DNA from: Paenibacillus sp. LHD-38
Lineage (GTDB): Bacteria > Bacillota > Bacilli > Paenibacillales > Paenibacillaceae
DNA: 64,000 nt
NCBI RefSeq assembly: GCF_031157315.1
Contig: NZ_JAVIFU010000007.1
Span: 124,001-188,000, forward strand
Direction of reading: 5' to 3'
The notes under the pieces were generated by a model that had not been told where the DNA came from, made no database searches, and was given only the letters and a program-made list of their open reading frames with translations. Both the position numbers and the translations under genes were made by a program. Below are positions 1-7,583 of this stretch, piece after piece. Positions within the stretch are counted from its first letter, which is position 1. The number at the start of each line of letters is the position of its first letter.

Positions 1-1148
1 ATAACGCTCTCGATTTTAAGAGAGGCCGTATTTTCTCATACGATAAAGATGGTCACTTATTGTACCAGTTTGGCGGAATCGGCAGTCAGCTGGGGAGATT
101 TAAAGCTCCGTCAGCACTTGACTCGTTCGAAGACAACATCTATGTCTCGGACCGAATGCTTGGAACCATCACTGTGTTTGAACCGACGGTTTACGGTAAA
201 GCCGTCCGCAAAGCTGTGACATCCCATTACGACGGAAACATGGAGCAGGCTGCAGAAGCATGGAACGAAACGCTTCGACTGAATCGAAATAATGAGATCG
301 CCTATATCGGTTTAGGGAAAGCGTTGTTAAAGCAAGACCGCTACGCAGAAGCGATGGCCCACTTCGAATTGGGAAACAATCGCAGCTATTATTCGGAGGC
401 TTTCAAACGGAACCGTGAGCTGTGGCTGGAAAGAAATTTCGGATATATGGCAGGAGCCATTGCGCTTGCGGCCGCTGCTTACATGTTTGTCAGAAAAAGG
501 TTCAGAACGGCAACCGCGGTCCATTATACGGAAATGGGAATATGGAAAAATCCGTTCTACACCGCTATCCATCCTTTTAACGGATTTTGGGAAATGAAAT
601 ATGAGCAAAAGGGCAAGGTCGGAATTGCCTTCGGCATTCTGCTCGGACTTTTTGTTGCGATCATTTTAAAGCGGCAGTTCAGCGGATTTATAGTGAACTA
701 CAACGATGTTTCTGAATTTAATAGCTTTAATGAACTGAAATTCGTTGTCATCCCGTTCCTTCTTTGGTGTGTGGCCAACTGGTCGTTAACGACACTGATG
801 GAAGGCGAGGGTTCCTTCAAGGATATCATCATGGCAACCGGTTATGCTCTTCTTCCTTTAATTATCGTTTATTTGCCGCAGCTTGCATTGAGTCATGTCG
901 TGACCGCGGAAGAAAGCTCCTTCTATTACTTGCTAAATACAGTTGCCGTATTATGGTCGCTATGGCTATTATTTGTGGGCACGATGACGGTCCATCAATA
1001 TACGCCGGGTAAAACGATTGTCACGATGCTGCTTACGATTGTAATGATCGGTATTATTCTGTTCTTATCCTTGCTGTTGTTCAGTGTAATGCAGCAAATG
1101 CTTTCCTTCGCAATATCCATATACAACGAAATTATTTTCCGCATGTGA
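1..1148 (+). CDS. NHL/TPR-YIP1 family membrane protein, 5' partial
   Basis: The reading frame is open from base 3 with no stop, so the gene begins outside the window and only its C-terminal ~380 residues are seen. The first ~50 residues look like beta-propeller (NHL-type) repeats with Phe-Gly-Gly and Val-Ser-Asp elements. They are followed by a TPR-like helical stretch (EQAAEAWNETLRLNRNNEIA), a first membrane helix near codon 145, and a cluster of about five hydrophobic segments resembling a YIP1 domain. In Paenibacillaceae such proteins commonly sit beside DUF5696 and sugar permease genes, which is exactly the context here: the next gene starts 14 bases downstream. The role is unknown; I infer a membrane-bound accessory of the transporter. 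Family call from pattern memory, not a search. Confidence 0.72.
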   Translation, partial: NALDFKRGRIFSYDKDGHLLYQFGGIGSQLGRFKAPSALDSFEDNIYVSDRMLGTITVFEPTVYGKAVRKAVTSHYDGNMEQAAEAWNETLRLNRNNEIAYIGLGKALLKQDRYAEAMAHFELGNNRSYYSEAFKRNRELWLERNFGYMAGAIALAAAAYMFVRKRFRTATAVHYTEMGIWKNPFYTAIHPFNGFWEMKYEQKGKVGIAFGILLGLFVAIILKRQFSGFIVNYNDVSEFNSFNELKFVVIPFLLWCVANWSLTTLMEGEGSFKDIIMATGYALLPLIIVYLPQLALSHVVTAEESSFYYLLNTVAVLWSLWLLFVGTMTVHQYTPGKTIVTMLLTIVMIGIILFLSLLLFSVMQQMLSFAISIYNEIIFRM

Positions 1149-1162
1149 AAGGAGGGGATAGC

Positions 1163-3697
1163 GTGAAAAAAACCGGAATTATGCTACTAGCCGTCTGTGT
1201 CCTTGCGCTCGGGGCAGTCAGCTGGGGATATGTGAAGCGGCAAAACGCCGGTTCTAATCATCAAGAAACCCTTGCCGTTTCAGCGAATGCGGAAGGTAAC
1301 GCAGTAACAAACGTGATCCCCTTATCCGGCTCGGCTTCGGAGAATGGTATGATCGAAGCGGCAAGCAATGAAGCTCTCTCCTTATACATTCATCCGGCAA
1401 CGACCGAAATTGCCGTGCTTGATCGGGCATCGGGCGAAATGTGGTACTCGAATCCCCAAGATTTGAAGTCCAATGAGAAGCTTACTCCACTTTATCAATC
1501 CTTGTTATCGTCGCAGGTGAAGCTTTCCTATTATAACGAAAAGGGACAAGTCAGCACTTTTAACAGTTTTGACGACAGCGTTAAAAAAAACCAATTTGAA
1601 ATCGGGAAAGTGGACCAAGGCGTGAAAGTCACTTATACGCTTGGCAACGTAGTCAAAGGACTCGATATCATTCCGCTCGCGATTAGCGAGCAGCGGTTTC
1701 AAGAGGAAATTATTAAAAAAATCGAAGACGAAAAGGCTCAGAAAAGTGTCGCGTATAAATTTGCATTCGATAAAAATAATAAGGTCTACACGCCTAGACC
1801 GATGCAGCCTTTCGTGGTAGAGGAAGTCGCGGGGATCTTAGAGTCTATAGGGTATACAAGCGAAGACGCTGCCTACGACAATAAGGAGAATGGGATGGAA
1901 TCCGTCTCATCAGCGAAATCGATTCAATTCAAGGTTTCGGTCATCTACACCTTGGAAGGGGAGCGTCTCTTCGTATCCGTTCCAACTAACGAAATCAAGT
2001 ATCCTGAAAAATTTCCAATTCTTTCCCTTCATGTATTGGAATATTTCGGCGCCGCAGGCTTGAAAGATCAAGGCTATATGTTCGTCCCGGATGGGTCCGG
2101 TGCGCTTATTCACCTGAATAACGGGAAAACGGCGACAGATCCATATAGAGCGCCTGTTTACGGTGAAGATGCTGCGGTCGTTCAAAAAGAGAAGATTCAA
2201 ACGAACATGCCGATCCGCATGCCCGTCTTCGGGATCGTTAAAGGACGTCATGCTATGATGGGAGTCATTGAAGAGGCGGAGGCGTTTGCAAGCATAACGG
2301 CAGATATAAGCGGCCGGAATCACACCTATAATTATGTGTCGCCTCAATTTGATCTTATGGCAGCGGACCAAATCTCGCTGTCCTCCGGAGAACAGAAAAG
2401 CGCGATTCCTGTATTTCAATCCCGCATTTACGAGGGAGATCTTAAGATCAGTTACAGCTTTCTGAACGGAACGTCAGCCTCTTACTCAGGCATGGCGAAG
2501 CTTTACAGGGAAAGACTTGCGGATCAATACGGCTGGGAGCGAATCTCGGAGAACACAGAGCTTCCTTTTGTATTGCAAGTTGAAGGGGCGTTTCCTCGGA
2601 AACAGTCGCTTCTCGGCGTTCCGTACGAAAGCCTTGAGCCTTTGACGAAATACAAGGAAGCGATTGAAATCTCTGAGCTTTTGCTGCAAGAGGGAATATC
2701 GAATATTCATCTTCGCTACTCAGGATGGTTTAACGGAGGCATTCGGCATGAGTCTCCGAAAGACATTCATTTGGAGTCAAAGCTGGGCGGAGCCCGCGAC
2801 TTTGAAGAGTTAAAGGAATTTTCGAATAAAAACGGAATTGCGTTGTACCCTGATGTCGCTTTTCTAAGAAAGCATAAAGGCTCATCGGAGGCGGCAATGT
2901 TTTTAAACAAAAAGAAAGCTAAGGTCTATGAATATAGTCCGGTTTATTATCTGGAGGACAAAAGCCGGTTCTTGCATTACGTGCTCTCGCCTTCGGCGCT
3001 TGAGCCTACTGTTGAAGCTTTCGCAAAGCGGTATAAGAATCTCGGGGTAACAGGATTGTCGTTACGCGATCTTGCGTCTGACGTCAATTCCGACTTTAAG
3101 ACGGAAGCGATGGTGGATCGGCAGCAGGCGAGAAACTTTGCGGAGCAGCAGACGGATAAATTAGGATCGAGCGTGGATCGAATCATGGTCTCGGGAGGAA
3201 ACGTATATGCGGCTTCTTATGCCGATATCGTCGTCGAAGCGCCGCTTCAAAGCAGCCGGTATACGATTCTTGATGAGGATGTTCCGTTCTACTCGATGGT
3301 GCTGCATGGATATGTCGATGCGGCAGGAAAAGCATGGAATACGGATTTGCAAGCAGGACGCCAAAAGCTGCTGAAAGCGCTGGAGACGGGTTCAGCTGTT
3401 TATTATGATTGGTTTTATGCGGATCCTGCAGTTGTTAAAGATACAAAGTACGATTACTTATTCTCTTCCTATTATAAGGATTGGTTGAACGAAGCTTCAG
3501 AGTTGTATGCGGAAGCGAATCGGGTTTTACAAAAGGTAAGGGGACAAACCATTCAATCGCATGAGAAGCTTGCAGAAGAAGTGTATCGAACGACTTACGA
3601 GAATGGATTTGAGATTATCGTGAACTATGGAAATCAAGCAGCTGCGATTGACGGTATTCAAATTGACGCTGAAGGCTACTGGGCGGGGGGTGACTAA
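1163..3697 (+). CDS. DUF5696 domain protein, membrane-anchored, transporter-linked
   Basis: An 844-residue protein starting at GTG 1163, chosen over the GTG at 1145 because AAAGGAGGGG (1148-1157) lies just upstream. Residues ~4-22 form one N-terminal hydrophobic segment (signal anchor; no lipobox Cys seen). The signature GYMFVPDGSGALIHL near residue 304 is what I associate with DUF5696. The rest looks like a secreted beta-rich region followed by an alpha/beta region; motifs such as LSLRDLASD and YYDWFYADP in the C-terminal half hint at a glycoside-hydrolase-like barrel, though I see no confirmed catalytic pair. It overlaps the permease gene behind it by a few bases, so translational coupling is likely. 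The function is not known; the context suggests extracellular handling of the sugar imported by the two permeases. Confidence 0.75.
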   Translation: MKKTGIMLLAVCVLALGAVSWGYVKRQNAGSNHQETLAVSANAEGNAVTNVIPLSGSASENGMIEAASNEALSLYIHPATTEIAVLDRASGEMWYSNPQDLKSNEKLTPLYQSLLSSQVKLSYYNEKGQVSTFNSFDDSVKKNQFEIGKVDQGVKVTYTLGNVVKGLDIIPLAISEQRFQEEIIKKIEDEKAQKSVAYKFAFDKNNKVYTPRPMQPFVVEEVAGILESIGYTSEDAAYDNKENGMESVSSAKSIQFKVSVIYTLEGERLFVSVPTNEIKYPEKFPILSLHVLEYFGAAGLKDQGYMFVPDGSGALIHLNNGKTATDPYRAPVYGEDAAVVQKEKIQTNMPIRMPVFGIVKGRHAMMGVIEEAEAFASITADISGRNHTYNYVSPQFDLMAADQISLSSGEQKSAIPVFQSRIYEGDLKISYSFLNGTSASYSGMAKLYRERLADQYGWERISENTELPFVLQVEGAFPRKQSLLGVPYESLEPLTKYKEAIEISELLLQEGISNIHLRYSGWFNGGIRHESPKDIHLESKLGGARDFEELKEFSNKNGIALYPDVAFLRKHKGSSEAAMFLNKKKAKVYEYSPVYYLEDKSRFLHYVLSPSALEPTVEAFAKRYKNLGVTGLSLRDLASDVNSDFKTEAMVDRQQARNFAEQQTDKLGSSVDRIMVSGGNVYAASYADIVVEAPLQSSRYTILDEDVPFYSMVLHGYVDAAGKAWNTDLQAGRQKLLKALETGSAVYYDWFYADPAVVKDTKYDYLFSSYYKDWLNEASELYAEANRVLQKVRGQTIQSHEKLAEEVYRTTYENGFEIIVNYGNQAAAIDGIQIDAEGYWAGGD

Positions 3698-4598
3698 ATT
3701 GTTAAAGAAAAGGACATCGCTGGAGCAAAGAAAAGCATGGTACGGCGTGTTGTTTGCGGCCCCGTGGATGATGGGGTTTGCGTTTCTGTTCCTAATTCCG
3801 CTGTTCCAGTCTTTCCGGTTCAGTATTAGCACATTAAAATTAGCAACAGGCGGTTTTATAACCGAATACGAAGGACTTGCGAACTTTAAAACTTTACTGT
3901 TTACTCACCCGACGTTCAACCGAACGCTGGTGGAAGCGGTAAGCAAGATGTTGGTCAATGTGCCGATCATTATTATTTTCAGTTTGTTCGCAGCCGTTCT
4001 CCTCAATCAGAGGTTTAAAGGACGTACGTTGGCCCGCGCGATCTTCTTTCTCCCGGTAATTATAGCTTCATCAGCTATAGCGGGTTTGGAAACGAACAAT
4101 TTTATTGCCAACGTTATGCAATCTACGAGCGGGTCGGCCGAAGAAGGCGGCAATTTCCTGCAAAGTTTCGAGCTGGAGAAGATGCTGTTGGAATCGGGCA
4201 TGGCCAAAGGCTTCGTCTTTTATTTAACAGGCGCGGTGGATCGAATTTATGAAATTATTGGTTCATCCGGCGTGCAAATCTTGATCTTCCTGGCGGCTCT
4301 TCAGTCCATCTCTCCCTCTTTGTACGAATCTGCGAAGATGGAGGGCGCAACGGGGTACGAAATTTTTTGGAAGATTACGTTTCCGATGATGACTCCGTTA
4401 ATTTTGACAAACACCATTTATTCCGTTATCGATTCATTTAATAACAATTCCATGAGCGGATTGATCTCTAAGACCGCTTTTGCACAATTCGAATTCGGTC
4501 AAAGCGCAGCAATGTCATGGATCTATTTCTCAATCATCTCCTTGCTATTGCTCATCATTGGCTGGGTCATCTCTAAGAGAGTATTTTACTACGACTAG
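3690..4598 (+). CDS. carbohydrate ABC transporter permease (MalF/UgpA type)
   Basis: A 302-residue inner-membrane permease of the binding-protein-dependent (BPD_transp_1) family, with six predicted membrane helices. The EAA loop appears as YESAKMEGATGYEIFWKITF, followed by a Pro-Met-Met sequence, and docks the ATPase. The frame is open further upstream, but GTG 3690 (or TTG 3699) is the likely start, because the run of G at 3684-3690 acts as ribosome site and the earlier codons lie inside the preceding gene. Overlap with the DUF5696 gene indicates coupling. No binding protein or ATPase gene is visible; the binding protein may lie left of the window, and the ATPase may be a shared MsmX-type subunit encoded elsewhere, as is usual in this group. 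Confidence 0.87.
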   Translation: MTKLLKKRTSLEQRKAWYGVLFAAPWMMGFAFLFLIPLFQSFRFSISTLKLATGGFITEYEGLANFKTLLFTHPTFNRTLVEAVSKMLVNVPIIIIFSLFAAVLLNQRFKGRTLARAIFFLPVIIASSAIAGLETNNFIANVMQSTSGSAEEGGNFLQSFELEKMLLESGMAKGFVFYLTGAVDRIYEIIGSSGVQILIFLAALQSISPSLYESAKMEGATGYEIFWKITFPMMTPLILTNTIYSVIDSFNNNSMSGLISKTAFAQFEFGQSAAMSWIYFSIISLLLLIIGWVISKRVFYYD

Positions 4599-4619
4599 TT
4601 CGACAGGGAGGTGCGGGCT

Positions 4620-5576
4620 GTGCAAACAAGATTGCTAACGATTCGAAAATCGATCAAGCATTTGAATCCATTGGAAACCGTCAAGCGGTGGGGCTGGATC
4701 GCATTTCGGGCGCTGCTTGTCACAGGCTTGTGTTTTATTATTCTGTATCCGCTGATCCAGAAATTGTCCGTTGTGTTCCGTAACAGGAGCGACATGTATG
4801 ACCCGACGGTATTATGGATTCCTAAAAGCTTCACATTGGACAATGTGATAAAAGCGATGGATGCCATGAATTATTGGATTGCTTTTAAGAATACCCTTTT
4901 CATCTCCGCGGGTACGACTCTCCTGCAGGTGCTGTCATGCGCTCTGGCGGCGTATGCGTTCGCCCGCTTGCGCTTTTGGGGAAGCGAGGTTCTGTTTTTC
5001 CTAGTCATCTTTACGATCGTTGTTCCGCCGCAAACCTTGATGATCCCTACGTATTTAACGTATCGTTACTTTGATTTCTTCGGGATTCTCGGGTGGTTCG
5101 GGCAGGACGGCATCAATTTGATTGATACCGTGTGGCCGTTTATTATGTCGTCATCTTTAGCCGCCGGATTGAAAAATGGTCTTTACATCTTTATTTTCCG
5201 CCAATTTTTCCGAGCGATTCCGAAGGAGCTGGAAGAAGCGGCTTATGTGGATGGCTGCGGAATAGGGGCCACATTTTTTCGCATCATTTTACCGAATGCC
5301 ATACCGGCGTTCATTACAGTCATCCTATTCTCTTTCGTATGGCAATGGAATGACAGCTACTTCGTTTCGCTTTTCTTTAATAAGGAGCAGGTGCTTTCGA
5401 CACAAGTATCTGCCTTAACAGCGCAAATCTATCAAACGATTACGAACGATCCGCTGTATGTTTCGATGATCTTAAATACAGGAACGCTGCTTGTCATGGC
5501 GCCATTGATCATTATGTATATGTTCGTACAAAGATATTTCGTGGAAAGTGTAGAACGAACCGGTATTGTCGGTTAA
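4620..5576 (+). CDS. carbohydrate ABC transporter permease (MalG/UgpE type)
   Basis: A 318-residue second permease, partner of the preceding one. GTG 4620 is preferred to GTG 4611 because GGGAGG (4606-4611) then has an 8-base spacing. Six hydrophobic segments are visible, and the EAA loop reads EEAAYVDGCGIGATFFRIIL with a following Pro-Asn-Ala. The C-terminus ends in an FVQRYFVESVERTGIVG-type tail, typical of MalG-class permeases. It lies 21 bases behind the first permease and 30 bases before the esterase gene, so all belong to one transcript. Substrate not predictable from sequence alone. Confidence 0.87.
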   Translation: MQTRLLTIRKSIKHLNPLETVKRWGWIAFRALLVTGLCFIILYPLIQKLSVVFRNRSDMYDPTVLWIPKSFTLDNVIKAMDAMNYWIAFKNTLFISAGTTLLQVLSCALAAYAFARLRFWGSEVLFFLVIFTIVVPPQTLMIPTYLTYRYFDFFGILGWFGQDGINLIDTVWPFIMSSSLAAGLKNGLYIFIFRQFFRAIPKELEEAAYVDGCGIGATFFRIILPNAIPAFITVILFSFVWQWNDSYFVSLFFNKEQVLSTQVSALTAQIYQTITNDPLYVSMILNTGTLLVMAPLIIMYMFVQRYFVESVERTGIVG

Positions 5577-5606
5577 AACTTCAATGTATGGAGAGAGGTG
5601 GTCAAT

Positions 5607-6284
5607 ATGCCGCAGGATTTTCATGAAATCAAGCAGCTGCTTCATGAAAATCGCAGCACGATTTGGATATTTACCGGAGATAGCATTACCCATGGGGCTC
5701 AGCATACCAATGGTTTTAGAAGCTATGTCGAGCATTTCCAAGAAAGATTGCGTTGGGAGCTCCGCCAGTTCCATGATGTTGTGATCAATACAGGAATAAG
5801 CGGCCATACCGCGAGTGATCTATTGGAAACGTTTGATGAAAGGATAACGAGGTTTTCCCCTGCCGTAGTTTTTGTGATGATCGGTATGAACGATTGTACG
5901 CGGGGACAGTCGGGGTGCCTTTTATTCAAAAATAATTTGGCCCAAATCATTCATCGTATCCGGGAAATAGGGGCTATCCCCGTTTTGCAAACGCCGAACC
6001 CGATTGATATCAAGAATGATCGGACAAGAGCGGAGCTAGCCGGGTACGTCGAAATCATTCGCGAGGAAGCTTTGGCAAAGAATCTGGTTTTGATCGACCA
6101 TTATGCGTATTGGCAAAGTCAGAAGCCGAATCAAGGGGATGTAAGAGGAGATTGGTTAAACGACACTATACATCCAAACCAATATGGGCATATGGAGATG
6201 ACTCGCAAAATATTTACGGATTTAGGAATATTTTATTCTGAAAGTCCGACTTGCCAGTTGGGATTACCGCATCAGAAAGTATAA
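5607..6284 (+). CDS. SGNH/GDSL-family esterase or lipase
   Basis: A 225-residue cytosolic hydrolase. The ATG at 5607 follows GAGAGGTGG at the correct distance. The four SGNH blocks are present: block I TGDSITHG near residue 22 (nucleophile Ser), a Gly in the SGHTASDLL block, block III MIGMNDC with the Asn, and block V NDTIHPNQYGH containing the catalytic Asp and His. Members often remove acetyl groups from sugars, so as the last gene of a sugar import operon this one may deacetylate the imported oligosaccharide. That substrate is an inference. No signal peptide is present, which fits action after uptake. A terminator follows at 6333. Confidence 0.85.
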   Translation: MPQDFHEIKQLLHENRSTIWIFTGDSITHGAQHTNGFRSYVEHFQERLRWELRQFHDVVINTGISGHTASDLLETFDERITRFSPAVVFVMIGMNDCTRGQSGCLLFKNNLAQIIHRIREIGAIPVLQTPNPIDIKNDRTRAELAGYVEIIREEALAKNLVLIDHYAYWQSQKPNQGDVRGDWLNDTIHPNQYGHMEMTRKIFTDLGIFYSESPTCQLGLPHQKV

Positions 6285-6332
6285 GTTTTCGAACTTGAAA
6301 ACGGGATGATGGGAAAGTAGTTTCGTATGATT

Positions 6333-6366
6333 AGGTCGACCTGAATTTTAGGTTGGCCTTTTTTCT
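6333..6366 (+). terminator. Rho-independent terminator after the esterase operon
   Basis: A 10-bp stem (AGGTCGACCT / AGGTTGGCCT with two G-U pairs), a 7-base loop and a T-rich tail of six T and more, 48 bases behind the esterase stop codon. Confidence 0.85.
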
Positions 6367-6418
6367 TTTGGTCGTTTTATGATGACGGCAGCTGGGATAA
6401 ATAAAATATATCAACCAT

Positions 6419-6472
6419 TTACACTTAGAAAAATAGAATATATAATTATATCTAGTTAACATATATTAGATA
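6419..6472 (+). promoter_or_regulatory. putative promoter and dyad before the glycan operon
   Basis: TTACAC (6419-6424) and TATAAT (6441-6446) are separated by 16 bases. Just downstream, TATCTA (6449-6454) and TAGATA (6467-6472) form an inverted pair spaced by 12 bases, a possible operator overlapping the transcription start. The region is very AT-rich, so chance matches are possible. Confidence 0.45.
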
Positions 6473-6542
6473 TACCAAATTGCCGTTTGATGTTTCGCAT
6501 TCATGTCCAACGTTAGATCAATGACTTTGAGGAGGGTCCGTC

Positions 6543-7583
6543 ATGGCGGAACGGTTGGTGGAGGAATATAGAGGACAAATACTTGAAAATATTCATTACG
6601 GACATATTTGTGGAATCGATGATACCGGTAAAGTCATCTTGAGTGCGGGTAATCCTGAGTGGGTTTCGTATATGCGATCGGCTGCAAAACCGTTTCAGGC
6701 TATTCCGGCTTTTGTGCACGGAATCGGCTCGGCATTCGGCTTGACGGATCAGGAGATGACGTTGATGACCGCTTCGCACCGCGCAGAATCCATTCATGTA
6801 GAAGCGTTGGAGTCGATGCTTCGCAAAATCGGAGTATCCGAGGAAAGCTTGGTATGCTCGAATACGTATCCTTTAAGCATGCAGGCCCGAGATGAGCTAA
6901 TGCTCGGAAGGAAGCCGGGTAGACGTATTTATCACAATTGCTCCGGCAAGCATCTTGGTGTATTGGCATTGTGCAAGGCTTTGGGTTACGGAACGGAAGG
7001 GTATGAGGATCCCGCGCATCCTGCGCAAAGGGAGATCATGAGAGCTGTATCCCTCTTCTCCGGGTGTAAGGAAGACGAAATAAAAATCGGAACGGACGGC
7101 TGCGGTTTTCCCGTGTTTGCCTTGCCTTTAAACAAAATCGCTATGATGTTCTTGAAGCTGGCTTGTCCGGATTTGATCGAAAATCAGGAGGTTAGAAACG
7201 CCGCTTCCGACATCTCACGCATCATGAACGCACATCATGACATGGTTTCGGCTCCATGGTTCATCTGTTCCAATCTGTTGAAGGATCCGAATATCGCAGC
7301 GAAAGGCGGTGCCAAAGGGATTTACGGATTTGCCCTGCGCAAGGAACGGATTGCGTTTGCTTTGAAGGTGCTCGATGGTTCGGAGGATGAGTGGCCGCTC
7401 ATTATCGCCTCCATTCTTGAGCAAATAAATTACGGCAACAAGGAAACGATCGAACGGATGTACGGATTGGCCTCGCGGGAAATCAAAAACGACAGCAATC
7501 TTGTCGTTGGGAGCAATAAAGCGGTTTTCCGCTTGAAGAGCCAATCACGACCGGATACAGGGGGCGACTTGAATGCATCGTAA
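6543..7583 (+). CDS. asparaginase II family protein
   Basis: A 346-residue cytosolic protein of the Asparaginase_II family (the rhizobial AnsA-like type, unrelated to E. coli AnsB). Diagnostic motifs are MRSAAKPFQAIP near residue 42, HNCSGKHLG near 130 and GTDGCGFP near 182, all expected active-site segments. GGAGG upstream places the ATG at 6543. The known reaction is hydrolysis of L-asparagine to aspartate and ammonia. The stop overlaps the start of the GH38 gene by 11 bases, so the two are co-translated. That coupling is notable: asparagine is the residue to which N-glycans are attached, so the enzyme might process asparagine or a glycosyl-asparagine stub. The link is inference; plain asparagine catabolism is the safe reading. 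Confidence 0.85.
   Translation: MAERLVEEYRGQILENIHYGHICGIDDTGKVILSAGNPEWVSYMRSAAKPFQAIPAFVHGIGSAFGLTDQEMTLMTASHRAESIHVEALESMLRKIGVSEESLVCSNTYPLSMQARDELMLGRKPGRRIYHNCSGKHLGVLALCKALGYGTEGYEDPAHPAQREIMRAVSLFSGCKEDEIKIGTDGCGFPVFALPLNKIAMMFLKLACPDLIENQEVRNAASDISRIMNAHHDMVSAPWFICSNLLKDPNIAAKGGAKGIYGFALRKERIAFALKVLDGSEDEWPLIIASILEQINYGNKETIERMYGLASREIKNDSNLVVGSNKAVFRLKSQSRPDTGGDLNAS

Noticed and set aside
3627..3690. N-terminal extension of the first permease
   Set aside because: These codons lie inside the DUF5696 gene and lack a ribosome site; GTG 3690 fits the family start.
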